Assembly: GCA_035308365.1 (NCBI GenBank)
Contig: DATGGU010000070.1
Location: forward strand, 62,001 to 126,000
DNA length: 64,000 nucleotides
From: PALSA-505 sp035308365
Lineage (GTDB): Bacteria; Actinomycetota; Actinomycetes; Streptosporangiales; Streptosporangiaceae
Direction of reading: 5' to 3'
Below the pieces are notes generated by a model, which had not been told where the DNA came from, did no database searches, and was given only the letters and a program-made list of their open reading frames with translations. The translations under genes were made by a program, and so were the position numbers. Below are positions 8,791-16,991 of the stretch, piece after piece. Position 1 is the first letter of the stretch; every line of letters starts with the position of its first letter.

Positions 8791-10017
8791 ATGACTGCCG
8801 GCACACACGCTTCCCCCACAACCGATGAGCTGACGGCCGACGAGACCGCCGCGGGCATGGGCCCCGAACAGCTCAAAGAGCTGGTCGGGCTGGTGGACCA
8901 CGACGAGTCCACCGACCCCTTCCCGGTCACCGCGCTGGACGCCGTCGTCTTCGTGACGGGCAACGCCACCCAGACCGCGCACTACTACCAGGCCGTCTTC
9001 GGGATGGACCTGGTCGCCTACTGCGGGCCCGAGACGGGCAACCACGAGTTCAAGTCCTACGTGCTGAAGTCGGGCTCGGCCCGGTTCGTGATCAACGGTG
9101 GCGTGCGCCCGGGGAACTGGATGCTCGATCACCACCGGGCGCACGGCGACGGGGTGACCGACCTGCCGCTGTCAGTGCCCGACGTGGACAAGTGCGTGGC
9201 GCACGCGCGGCGCTGCGGCGCGACCGTGCTGGCCGAGCCCCACGACGAGTCCGACGAGCACGGCACCGTGCGGATGGCGGCGATCGCGGCCTACGGCGAC
9301 ACCCGGCACACACTCATCGACCGAACCCGGTACAACGGGCCTTACCTGCCCGGCTACGTGGCCGCGGACACGGCGGTGTCCCGGGCGGACGGTGAGCCCA
9401 AGCGGTTGTTCCAGGCGATCGACCACACGGTCGGCAACGTCGAACTGGGCAGGATGGACGAGTGGGTCGCCTTCTACAACCGGGTCATGGGCTTTGTGAA
9501 CATGGCCGAGTTCATCGGCGACGACATCGCCACCGAGTACTCGGCGCTGATGTCCAAGGTCGTCGCCAACGGCAATCACCGGGTGAAGTTCCCGCTCAAC
9601 GAGCCGGCCCCCGGCAAGCGGAAGTCCCAGATCGACGAGTTCCTGGAGTTCTACGGCGGCGCCGGTGTGCAGCACATCGCGCTGGCGACCAATGACATCC
9701 TGGCCGCGGTGGACGCGCTGCGGGCCCGCGGCGTGCCGTTCCTGGAAACGCCGGACACCTACTACACCGACCCAGAGCTGCGGGCCAGGATCGGCCAGGT
9801 CCGGGTGCCGGCCGGGGAACTGCGGTCGCGCGGGATCCTGGTGGACCGGGACGAGGATGGTTACCTGCTGCAGATCTTCACCTCGCCACTCGGCGACCGG
9901 CCCACGGTGTTCTTCGAGCTGATCGAGCGGCACGGCTCGCTGGGCTTCGGCAAGGGCAACTTCAAGGCTCTGTTCGAGGCCATCGAGCGCGAGCAGGAGC
10001 GCCGCGGCAACCTCTGA
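8791..10017 (+). CDS. hppD: 4-hydroxyphenylpyruvate dioxygenase
   Basis: A 408-residue non-haem Fe(II) dioxygenase that converts 4-hydroxyphenylpyruvate to homogentisate in tyrosine catabolism. It has two vicinal-oxygen-chelate domains. The C-terminal one supplies the iron ligands: His in LFQAIDHTVGNVE, His in GVQHIALATNDI and Glu in TVFFELIERHG. The C-terminal motif GFGKGNFKALFEAIEREQ is typical of the family. Length matches family members (about 380-410). ATG at 8791 follows AGGAGAGG at 8774-8781. It is a single-gene unit; no homogentisate dioxygenase or fumarylacetoacetase gene is nearby. Confidence 0.96.
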   Translation: MTAGTHASPTTDELTADETAAGMGPEQLKELVGLVDHDESTDPFPVTALDAVVFVTGNATQTAHYYQAVFGMDLVAYCGPETGNHEFKSYVLKSGSARFVINGGVRPGNWMLDHHRAHGDGVTDLPLSVPDVDKCVAHARRCGATVLAEPHDESDEHGTVRMAAIAAYGDTRHTLIDRTRYNGPYLPGYVAADTAVSRADGEPKRLFQAIDHTVGNVELGRMDEWVAFYNRVMGFVNMAEFIGDDIATEYSALMSKVVANGNHRVKFPLNEPAPGKRKSQIDEFLEFYGGAGVQHIALATNDILAAVDALRARGVPFLETPDTYYTDPELRARIGQVRVPAGELRSRGILVDRDEDGYLLQIFTSPLGDRPTVFFELIERHGSLGFGKGNFKALFEAIEREQERRGNL

Positions 10018-10047
10018 GCCTCGTCCCGGGCCCGGCGCAGCAGATAG

Positions 10048-10059
10048 CTTGACGTCAAG
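10048..10059. promoter_or_regulatory. Perfect 12-base palindrome upstream of aconitase
   Basis: CTTGACGTCAAG at 10048-10059 is its own reverse complement and is followed by ATATAGT. It lies 42 bases before the acnA start. The palindrome contains a TTGAC -35-like core, so a bound regulator could block RNA polymerase. A TetR-type AcnR-like regulator is a reasonable guess from aconitase control in other actinobacteria, but the motif itself is only seen, not matched. Confidence 0.4.
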
Positions 10060-10100
10060 ATATAGTGCTGGGCAGGACCACGGACGAGGAGGATGGCGAG

Positions 10101-12833
10101 ATGGCCGCGGACAGCTTCGGCAGCCGGGCAGAGCTGCGGGTGGGCGACGAGGCGTACCAGATCTACCGGCTGGACGCGGTCGAGGGCGCGCGGACGCTGC
10201 CGTTCAGCCTGAAGATCCTGCTGGAGAACCTGCTGCGCAACGAGGACGGGACGAACGTCACCGAGGGGCACGTGCGCGCGCTGGCCGGCTGGGATCCGAA
10301 GGCCGAGCCGGACACCGAGATCCAGTTCACCCCGGCCCGGGTCATCCTGCAGGACCTGACCGGCGTCCCGGCCGTCGTGGACCTGGCCACCATGCGCGAG
10401 GCCATGCGGGATCTCGGCGGCGACCCGGCCAGGATCAACCCGCTGGTCCCGGCCGAGCTGGTCATCGACCACTCGGTGGTGGCGGACGTGTTCGGCCGCC
10501 CGGACGCGTTCCAGCGCAACGTCGAGCTGGAGTTCCAGCGCAACCGCGAGCGGTTCGCGTTCCTGCGCTGGGGGCAGGGCGCGTTCGACGGCTTCCGGGT
10601 GGTGCCGCCGGGCACCGGGATCGTGCACCAGGTCAACATCGAGCACCTGGCCCGGGTGGTGATGACCGCCGCGGGCACCGCGTATCCGGACACTTGCGTG
10701 GGCACCGACTCGCACACCACCATGCAGAACGGGCTCGGCGTCCTGGGCTGGGGTGTCGGCGGCATCGAGGCCGAGGCCGCCATGCTCGGCCAGCCGATCT
10801 CCATGCTGATCCCCAGCGTGGTCGGGTTCCGGCTCACCGGGGAGCTGCCGTCCGGCGCCACCGCGACCGACCTGGTGCTGCACATCACCGAGCTGCTCAG
10901 GCGGCACGGCGTGGTCGGCAAGTTCGTCGAGTTCCACGGTGAGGGAGTGGCCGCCGTGCCACTGGCCAACCGGGCGACCATCGGGAACATGAGCCCGGAG
11001 TTCGGCTCCACCTGCGCGATCTTCCCGATCGACGGCGCGACCCTGGACTACCTGCGGCTCACCGGGCGCCCCGGGCGGCAGATCGCCCTGGTCGAGGCGT
11101 ACGCGAAGGAGCAGGGGCTCTGGCACGAGCCGGGCCAGGACGCGCGCTACTCCGAGGAACTGCAGCTCGACCTGTCCACCGTGGTGCCCTCGCTGGCCGG
11201 GCCGAAGCGGCCGCAGGACCGGGTGGCGCTGACCGACGCCAAGACCTCGTTCCGCGAGGCGCTCGGCGCCTACGTGTCCGAGCCAAGCCTGGACAACGGG
11301 ATCGCCGGCACGTTCCCGGCCTCCGACCCGGTCGCCACCAGCCCGGCCGGGAGGGTGTCGTCGCCGGTCGCGGTGACCCTGGAGGACGGGACGCAGACCA
11401 TGGTGGACCACGGCTCGGTGGTCATCGCCGCCATCACGTCCTGCACAAACACCTCCAACCCGTCGGTCATGGTCGGCGCGGCCCTGCTGGCCAAGAAGGC
11501 GGTGGAGGCCGGGCTGTCCCGCAAGCCGTGGGTGAAGACCACGCTGGCGCCCGGCTCCAAGGTCGTCATGGACTACTACGAGCGCTCCGGCCTGCTGCCC
11601 TACCTGGAGAAGCTCGGCTTCAACCTGGTCGGCTACGGCTGCACCACGTGCATCGGCAACTCGGGCCCGCTGCCCGAGGCGATCAGCAAGGCGGTCAACG
11701 ACAGCGACCTTGCCGTGGTGTCCGTGCTGTCCGGCAACCGCAACTTCGAAGGCCGGATCAACCCCGACGTCAAGATGAACTACCTGGCTTCGCCGCCGCT
11801 GGTCGTGGCCTACGCGCTGGCCGGGACGATGGACATCGACCTGACCTGCGACCCGCTCGGCTCCCGCCCGGACGGCAGCCCGGTGTACCTGGCCGACATC
11901 TGGCCCTCGCCCGGGGAGGTCGCCTCGGTGGTGGAAAGCGCGGTGGCCACCGAGATGTTCACCCGCGACTACTCCGACGTGTTCACCGGCAGCGAGCAGT
12001 GGCGCTCGCTGGACGTGCCCACCGGGGACACCTACGCCTGGGACCCGGACTCCACCTACGTCCGGCTGCCGCCCTACTTCAAGGACATGCCCGCCGAGCC
12101 GGAGCCGGTGGCCGACATCCACGGCGCCCGGGTGCTCGCCCTGCTCGGCGACTCGGTCACCACCGACCACATCTCGCCGGCCGGCGCGATCAGGGCGGAC
12201 AGCCCGGCCGGGAAGTACCTGCAGTCCCATGGCGTGCAGCGGCGTGACTTCAACTCCTACGGTTCCCGGCGCGGCAACCACGAGGTGATGATCCGGGGCA
12301 CGTTTGGCAACATCCGGCTGCGCAACCTGCTGGCCCCCGGCACCGAGGGCGGCGTCACGCTGAAGCTGCCCGAGGGCGGCCAGACCAGCATCTTCGAGGC
12401 CTCGCAGGCCTACATCGCCGAGGGCACGCCGCTGATCGTGCTCGGCGGCAATGAGTACGGCTCGGGGTCGTCGCGGGACTGGGCGGCCAAGGGCACCATG
12501 CTGCTCGGCGTGCGGGCCGTGCTGGCCGAATCGTTCGAGCGCATCCACCGGTCGAACCTGATCGGGATGGGCGTGCTGCCGCTGCAGTTCCGCCCGGGGG
12601 AGTCGGTGGCCTCGCTCGGCCTGACCGGCCGCGAGGCGTTCGACGTGACCGGCATCGCGCAGATCAGCTACGGGCCGGTGCCCCGGGAGGTGACCGTGAC
12701 CGCGCGCGGTGAGGATGGCAGCGAGCACGAGTTCCGGGCCGTGGTCCGGATCGACACGCCCGGCGAAGCCGGCTACTTCCGGCATGGCGGGATCATGCAG
12801 TTCGTGCTGCGCACCTTGCTGGCCAAGGGCTGA
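10101..12833 (+). CDS. acnA: Aconitate hydratase A
   Basis: A 910-residue TCA-cycle aconitase interconverting citrate and isocitrate through a [4Fe-4S] cluster. The cluster cysteines are in ITSCTNTSNPSVM (about residue 455) and GCTTCIGNSGPL (about 515-520). Other family marks are VCVGTDSHTT-type residues (here TCVGTDSHTTMQNGLG), ANRATIGNMSPEFGST, and the swivelling domain with GDSVTTDHISPAG and GNEYGSGSSRDWAAKG, which holds the active-site Ser and Arg. ATG at 10101 is chosen because GAGGAGG at 10086-10092 lies 8 bases upstream; a GTG at 10065 is in frame but lacks a site. A strong hairpin follows the stop codon. Confidence 0.96.
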   Translation: MAADSFGSRAELRVGDEAYQIYRLDAVEGARTLPFSLKILLENLLRNEDGTNVTEGHVRALAGWDPKAEPDTEIQFTPARVILQDLTGVPAVVDLATMREAMRDLGGDPARINPLVPAELVIDHSVVADVFGRPDAFQRNVELEFQRNRERFAFLRWGQGAFDGFRVVPPGTGIVHQVNIEHLARVVMTAAGTAYPDTCVGTDSHTTMQNGLGVLGWGVGGIEAEAAMLGQPISMLIPSVVGFRLTGELPSGATATDLVLHITELLRRHGVVGKFVEFHGEGVAAVPLANRATIGNMSPEFGSTCAIFPIDGATLDYLRLTGRPGRQIALVEAYAKEQGLWHEPGQDARYSEELQLDLSTVVPSLAGPKRPQDRVALTDAKTSFREALGAYVSEPSLDNGIAGTFPASDPVATSPAGRVSSPVAVTLEDGTQTMVDHGSVVIAAITSCTNTSNPSVMVGAALLAKKAVEAGLSRKPWVKTTLAPGSKVVMDYYERSGLLPYLEKLGFNLVGYGCTTCIGNSGPLPEAISKAVNDSDLAVVSVLSGNRNFEGRINPDVKMNYLASPPLVVAYALAGTMDIDLTCDPLGSRPDGSPVYLADIWPSPGEVASVVESAVATEMFTRDYSDVFTGSEQWRSLDVPTGDTYAWDPDSTYVRLPPYFKDMPAEPEPVADIHGARVLALLGDSVTTDHISPAGAIRADSPAGKYLQSHGVQRRDFNSYGSRRGNHEVMIRGTFGNIRLRNLLAPGTEGGVTLKLPEGGQTSIFEASQAYIAEGTPLIVLGGNEYGSGSSRDWAAKGTMLLGVRAVLAESFERIHRSNLIGMGVLPLQFRPGESVASLGLTGREAFDVTGIAQISYGPVPREVTVTARGEDGSEHEFRAVVRIDTPGEAGYFRHGGIMQFVLRTLLAKG

Positions 12834-12841
12834 CCTTTGAC

Positions 12842-12883
12842 CCGCCCCGTTCGTGGCTCCCAGGAGCTTGACGAACGGGGCGG
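12842..12883 (+). terminator. Strong hairpin after acnA
   Basis: A perfect 13-base stem, CCGCCCCGTTCGT at 12842-12854 paired with ACGAACGGGGCGG at 12871-12883, encloses a 16-base loop. It starts 8 bases after the aconitase stop. There is no U-run, as is common for actinomycete terminators. It ends 4 bases before the likely start of the transporter gene, so it could also restrict readthrough into that gene. Confidence 0.6.
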
Positions 12884-12887
12884 CACA

Positions 12888-14093
12888 GTGCGGCGGGCCG
12901 GCACCCTGCTGCTCGTGGCCGGCATCCTGGTGCTCGCGCTCAACCTGCGGGCCGCGATCACCAGCCTGCCCCCGGTGTTCCCCGGCCTGGCCGCCCGGCT
13001 GAAGCTGTCGGCGACGGCGGTGACCGTGCTGGCCACCCTCCCGGTGCTGTGCTTCGGGCTGTTCTCGGCGGGCGCGGTGCCGCTGAGCCGCCGGTTCGGC
13101 GAGGAACGCGTGCTGCTCGGCGCGCTCGGCCTGCTCGCGGCCGGGCTGGTGCTGCGCGGCGTGCTGCCCGGTGCCCTGCTGTACCCGGGCACCGTCATCG
13201 CCGCGGGTGCCATTGCCCTGATGAACGTCCTGCTGCCCAGCCTGGTCAAGCGGCGCCAGCCGCACCGGGCCGGAATGCTGATCGGCGGCTACCTGCTGTG
13301 CCTGTCGCTGGGCGCGGTCCTGGGCTCGCTGCTGGCCGTGCCCGCCTACCGGGGCACCGCGCACGCCGCCTGGCTCGGCGGGCCGGTGCGGTTCGTGCTC
13401 TGGCTGTGGGCGATCCCCGCCGCCATCGCCTTCGTCGTGTGGCTGCCTCAGGCGCGCTACCGGACGCGGCCGGACGCCGTGCCCGGGCAGCGTGGCGGCC
13501 CGGCCGCCAACCTGGGGGCCATCGCCCGGCATCCGCTCACCTGGCAGGTGACCGCGTTCATGGGCCTGCAGAGCCTGACCTACTACGCGACGCTGTCCTG
13601 GCTGCCGACCCTCCTTCAGGACCGCGGCATGACCGCCGCGCACGCCGGGGACCTGCTCGCCCTGATGAACTTCGGCAACGCCGTGACGGCCATGCTCGTC
13701 CCCACGCTGGCGCACCGGATGACCGGCCAGCGGCTGCTGGCCGTGCCCATCGTCGTCTGCACCGGGGCCGGCATCGCCGGCGTCTTCTACGCACCGCTGG
13801 GCAGCGCCTGGGCCTTCATGCTGCTGCTCGGCCTGAGCCAGGGCGCCTCTCTGGGCCTGGCGATCTTCTTCACCGTGGCCCGGGCTCCCGACCCGCTGAC
13901 GGCCGCCTCCCTGTCCGCGCTCGCTCAGGCCGGTGGCTACCTGCTGGCCACCGCCGGCCCGCTCACGGTGGGCCTGCTGCACGCGGCCACCGGGGGCTGG
14001 AGCGTTCCGGTCGCCTTGCTGCTCGCCCTGTGCGCCGCCGAACTCGCGGCCGGTTACCTGGCCGGCAGGCCCAAGGTGCTGCCGCCCGGCTGA
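12888..14093 (+). CDS. CynX/NimT family MFS transporter
   Basis: A major facilitator protein with about 12 membrane segments. The first-helix motif LALNLRAAITSLPPVFPGLA is characteristic of the CynX/NimT branch (cyanate, 2-nitroimidazole and related exporters). Cytoplasmic loop PLSRRFGEERVLLGAL resembles MFS motif A. Helices continue to about residue 395, ending in a short basic tail. I place the start at GTG 12888 (401 residues), directly after the hairpin that follows acnA. A TTG at 12837 would add 17 residues encoded inside the hairpin and is less likely. The substrate is unknown and neighbours give no hint. Confidence 0.85.
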   Translation: MRRAGTLLLVAGILVLALNLRAAITSLPPVFPGLAARLKLSATAVTVLATLPVLCFGLFSAGAVPLSRRFGEERVLLGALGLLAAGLVLRGVLPGALLYPGTVIAAGAIALMNVLLPSLVKRRQPHRAGMLIGGYLLCLSLGAVLGSLLAVPAYRGTAHAAWLGGPVRFVLWLWAIPAAIAFVVWLPQARYRTRPDAVPGQRGGPAANLGAIARHPLTWQVTAFMGLQSLTYYATLSWLPTLLQDRGMTAAHAGDLLALMNFGNAVTAMLVPTLAHRMTGQRLLAVPIVVCTGAGIAGVFYAPLGSAWAFMLLLGLSQGASLGLAIFFTVARAPDPLTAASLSALAQAGGYLLATAGPLTVGLLHAATGGWSVPVALLLALCAAELAAGYLAGRPKVLPPG

Positions 14094-14115
14094 GGCCGGC
14101 CGAGACTTCCAGCCG

Positions 14116-14979
14116 CTAACCCGCGTAGGTATTGGCCGGGAGGCCCCGGACGCCGGTGGCGGCGACCATGAAGACCGATCCGGCCAGTGGCTGGTCCGCC
14201 AGGTCGGCTTCGGTGAAGTTCTCCCGGGACGTGGTGACGTACAGGTCGGCGAGGGTGGCGCCGCCGAAGGTGACGCTGGTGACCAGGCTGACCGGAAAGC
14301 CGATGACGTGGTCGAGTTCGCCGTCCGGGGTGTACTTGCGGACCGCGCCGCCCCCGGCCATGGCGATCCAGACGCAGCCTTCGCTGTCTACGGTCAGGCC
14401 GTCCGGGCGGCCGGGCACATCGTGCAGGTCGGCGAACATGCGCCGGTCGCTGACCTGGCCGGTGCCCGGGTCGTAGCGAAGGACGTCCACCTGCTCCGAG
14501 GGGGTGTCGGCGTAGTACATGAGGTCGCCGGCCGGGCTCCAGCCCAGGCCGTTGGAGAGGGTGACGCCGTCGAGCACCGTGCTGACGTCCCCGGTGGCCG
14601 GGTCCAGCCGGTAGAGGGCGCAGGCGCCGGGGTGGCGGGCGTAGGTGAGGGTGCCGCCCAGGAAGCGGCCGGCCGGGTCGCACTTGCCGTCGTTCATCCG
14701 GTCGCCGAGGCCGCCGGTCCACAGCCAGCGCAGCTCGCCGGTGCGTTCGTTCAGGGTGGCGAAGCCGGTCCCGGCGGCCAGGATGAGGCCACCGGTGCGG
14801 CGGGTGGCGAGCGCGCCGACCGGGACGCCGACGCTGGTCATGCTGTCCTGGCCGCTGGCCGGATCCAGGCGGTGGATGTCACCGGCCATGATGTCGGCCC
14901 ACAGCAGGCTCTGGGTGCTGGCGTCCCAGATGGGGCTCTCGGCCAGGTAGGCCGGCTGGGTGACAGGGACAGGTCTCAT
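14116..14979 (-). CDS. SMP-30/gluconolactonase/LRE family protein
   Basis: A 287-residue six-bladed beta-propeller lactonase. Family marks are LAESPIWDASTQSLLWADI at the N-terminus (metal-ligand Glu), TGGLGDRMNDGKCDPAGRFLGGTL (Asn and Asp), LSNGLGWSPAGDLMYYADT (Asn) and RPDGLTVDSEGCVWIAMAGGG (Asp). These supply the divalent-metal site that opens sugar 1,4- or 1,5-lactones to aldonic acids. ATG at 14979 overlaps the stop of the upstream DapA-family gene by four bases, so it is the second gene of a two-gene operon. The context of acid-sugar enzymes fits a lactone-opening step. Confidence 0.88.
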   Translation of the reverse strand: MRPVPVTQPAYLAESPIWDASTQSLLWADIMAGDIHRLDPASGQDSMTSVGVPVGALATRRTGGLILAAGTGFATLNERTGELRWLWTGGLGDRMNDGKCDPAGRFLGGTLTYARHPGACALYRLDPATGDVSTVLDGVTLSNGLGWSPAGDLMYYADTPSEQVDVLRYDPGTGQVSDRRMFADLHDVPGRPDGLTVDSEGCVWIAMAGGGAVRKYTPDGELDHVIGFPVSLVTSVTFGGATLADLYVTTSRENFTEADLADQPLAGSVFMVAATGVRGLPANTYAG

Positions 14980-15896
14980 CGGATGGCCGCCGGGGCAGCG
15001 GCGAGGCCCTCGTCGGTGAGCAGGGCCGCGAGCTTGGCGTACTCCCCGTCCGACAGCGCGGTGCCCGGGGGGACCGGGTGCGATGCGCAGACGCCTGCGA
15101 TCTGCAGGGCGGCCTTCCAGCCCGCCGGCGGGTAGCCGGCCCGGGCGGCGGTGACGATCCGGGTGAGCCGCTGCTGCATGGCGAGCGCCTCGGCCAGCCG
15201 GCCGGAGGTGACGGCCTGGCAGATGCCGGCGACCAGGCCCGGCACCAGGTTCCCGCTGCCGGCGATGGTCCCGGCCGCGCCGAGCGTGAGGCTCGCGACC
15301 AGCATGATGTCGGAGCCGGTGAGCACGCTGAAGTCGGCGCCCGCCGTGGCGTAGAGGATCTGCTGGTGGTACTCCATGTCGCGGCTGGAGTCCTTGATCG
15401 CGGCGATGGCCGGGTGCGCGGCCAGCCTGCCGACGACCTCGGGCGCGATCATGATCTTGGTGAAGACGGGGATGTTGTACAGCACCAGCGGGATGGGCGT
15501 GTGCTCGGCCAGCGTCTCGTACACCCGCAGCACGCCGTCGTCGGACAGCGGGTAGTAGAACGGCACGGCCACCAGCGCGGCGGTCGCGCCCGCCTCGGCC
15601 AGGCCGTCCAGCTCGGCCCGGCCTTCCCGGAGCGTGACCAGCGGCAGGCCCGCGATGACCGGCATCCCAGGCGGGGCCAGCTCGCGGACCCGGCGGCACA
15701 CGGCCTGCCGCTGCGCGCGGGTGAGCAGGGCGCCTTCCCCGGTGGAGCCGGCCGGGCTGATTCCCTGGATGCCGCCATCGACGACCCGGCCGGCGAGCCG
15801 TTCGAGACCGCCTTCGTCCAGCGTGCCGTCCGCGTGCACCGGGGTGGCCAGCGCCACCATCGCGCCCCCCGGGAGGAACCTCGCGCCCGCTGTCAT
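14976..15896 (-). CDS. Dihydrodipicolinate synthase/N-acetylneuraminate lyase (DapA) family aldolase or dehydratase
   Basis: A 306-residue (beta/alpha)8 barrel of the DapA/NanA superfamily. It shows the substrate-carboxylate loop GISPAGSTGEGALLTRAQR (here STGEG rather than GTTGE), the Tyr of VPFYYPLSDDG and LYNIPVFTK, and the Schiff-base Lys in HPAIAAIKDSSRD at about residue 165. Members split or dehydrate 2-keto acids, for example 2-keto-3-deoxy sugar acids. A biosynthetic DapA role is unlikely because it is coupled to an SMP-30 lactonase and faces a UxaA-type dehydratase. ATG at 15896 follows GGGAGAGG. Confidence 0.87.
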   Translation of the reverse strand: MTAGARFLPGGAMVALATPVHADGTLDEGGLERLAGRVVDGGIQGISPAGSTGEGALLTRAQRQAVCRRVRELAPPGMPVIAGLPLVTLREGRAELDGLAEAGATAALVAVPFYYPLSDDGVLRVYETLAEHTPIPLVLYNIPVFTKIMIAPEVVGRLAAHPAIAAIKDSSRDMEYHQQILYATAGADFSVLTGSDIMLVASLTLGAAGTIAGSGNLVPGLVAGICQAVTSGRLAEALAMQQRLTRIVTAARAGYPPAGWKAALQIAGVCASHPVPPGTALSDGEYAKLAALLTDEGLAAAPAAIR

Positions 15897-15977
15897 CGCC
15901 TCTCCCTTTCAGGACAGGCCCGGCGCGCATGGCGCCGCCGGGCTTTGCCGGTCCAGGCGATGCTATCCGGTGGGGGA

Positions 15978-16445
15978 TTACTGCTGGTTCTTGCGGGTGT
16001 TGGAGATGTTCGCGTAGACCACGTTGACGATCCCGATGATGATCCAGACCAGCGCCATGAGCACCAGTGAACCCGCGCCGGGGGCCGACTTCAGCACGAT
16101 CAGCGTGACCAGCATGGCGACCGCCATCGAGCCGAGGGCGAGCGTGGTGGTGGACCGGCCGAACCGGTCGGCCCGCAGCGCGCGCTCGGCCCGCAGGCGC
16201 CCGCGCATCTGCTTCTTCGCCCGGCGGCGCATGTGCCGGCAGCCCGCGTACCGGTCGAGTTGCAGCACGATGCGCTCGTCCACCTCGGCCACGACCCGGT
16301 TCTCCAGCTCGGCCGCGATCCGCTTGTCGATCTCCTCACCGATGCGTTCGACCAGCCCCTCGGCCAGTGCCTGATCGTAGCCGGGACCGAGATCCTGAAG
16401 AGCGCCCACCGAAGCGGCGATCTCGCCCTGACGATCTGCGACCAT
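15978..16445 (-). CDS. Membrane protein with N-terminal charged helical region
   Basis: I do not recognise a named family. The 155-residue product has a long acidic then basic helical stretch (residues 20-95, with GEEIDKRIAAELENRVVAEVDERI then MRRRAKKQMRG motifs). Two membrane segments follow (about 100-120 and 125-147). A coiled coil facing the cytoplasm is plausible. ATG at 16445 is preferred because GGAGGG at 16450-16455 sits 4 bases upstream; an upstream ATG at 16508 lies inside an inverted-repeat element. It is transcribed toward the DapA gene but 80 bases separate them. Function unknown. Confidence 0.65.
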   Translation of the reverse strand: MVADRQGEIAASVGALQDLGPGYDQALAEGLVERIGEEIDKRIAAELENRVVAEVDERIVLQLDRYAGCRHMRRRAKKQMRGRLRAERALRADRFGRSTTTLALGSMAVAMLVTLIVLKSAPGAGSLVLMALVWIIIGIVNVVYANISNTRKNQQ

Positions 16446-16471
16446 GACACCCTCCGAACGCTTGATCCTGT

Positions 16472-16562
16472 GAGACTTGTTCAAAACACCATCGGCGCGG
16501 ATCTTCACACGCAGATTGACCTGCGGGCATGTAACCCGGCTAGAGGGTTCTGAATAAGCCTC
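16472..16562. repeat. MITE-like element, copy 1 (imperfect terminal inverted repeats)
   Basis: A 91-base segment begins GAGACTTGTTCAAAA at 16472 and ends TGAATAAGCCTC at 16551-16562. The reverse complement of the end reads GAGGCTTATTCA, so the ends are imperfect inverted repeats. The same 12 bases terminate a second, similarly sized segment at 46880-46987. No protein is encoded inside. It looks like a small non-autonomous mobile element or its remnant; this is inference from the shared AT-rich ends. Confidence 0.4.
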
Positions 16563-16607
16563 ATCCCTCCGCCAAACCGTACGGAACCCCGCGGCCTGCC
16601 GGTATGT

Positions 16608-16640
16608 GGCTACCCCCCGTCTTGCACCCTGGGGTTAGCC
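16608..16640. promoter_or_regulatory. Imperfect inverted repeat upstream of the UxaA-type genes
   Basis: GGCTACCCC at 16608-16616 pairs with GGGGTTAGCC at 16631-16640, with one bulged T, 57 bases before the small-subunit start. It could be an operator or leader hairpin. The gap 16563-16697 otherwise shows no gene. Confidence 0.3.
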
Positions 16641-16697
16641 CTACCCCGCGCGTTATCCTCCGAGCGTTGCCACAACCGCCTTCCGAAGGAGGATCAC

Positions 16698-16991
16698 ATG
16701 CCCCCTGCGCCGGAGCGGCCCGGGTTCCTGGCCCATCGGGAGGGTGACCTTGTCGGCGTCGCGGTGCGGGATCTCGGCCCGGGGCCCGTCCGTGGCAGCT
16801 ACCTGACCGGCGAGGACACGATCAGCCTGACGCTCACCGAGCCGGTGCCGCTCGGCCACAAGGTCGCCCTCACCGACATCGCGGCCGGGCAGGACGTCAT
16901 CGAGTACGGCCAGCGGGTGGCCATCGCGAGCAAGGACATCAGGCGGGGCGAGCACGTGCACGTCCACAACGTAAGGAGTGCACGGCTGTGA
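16698..16991 (+). CDS. UxaA family hydrolyase small subunit (SAF domain)
   Basis: A 97-residue protein made of one SAF domain, equivalent to the N-terminal domain of altronate and galactarate dehydratases and to SuyA-type small subunits. Recognisable strands are GDLVGVAVRDLGPGPVRGSYL, PLGHKVALTDIAAGQDVIEYGQRVAIASKDIRRGEHVHVHNV. It is expected to pair with the large subunit encoded next. ATG at 16698 has an excellent ribosome site, AAGGAGG at 16685-16691. The stop overlaps the large-subunit GTG by four bases (GTGA), so the two are made in step. Confidence 0.88.
   Translation: MPPAPERPGFLAHREGDLVGVAVRDLGPGPVRGSYLTGEDTISLTLTEPVPLGHKVALTDIAAGQDVIEYGQRVAIASKDIRRGEHVHVHNVRSARL

Noticed and set aside
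9861..13982. Very long open frame on the minus strand opposite hppD and acnA
   Set aside because: It is the low-complexity antisense of GC-rich genes whose plus-strand products have full catalytic motifs; no family resemblance in the minus-strand translation.
14976..15896. Biosynthetic dihydrodipicolinate synthase dapA
   Set aside because: Coupled to an SMP-30 lactonase and facing sugar-acid enzymes, with an altered STGEG loop; a catabolic family member is likelier.
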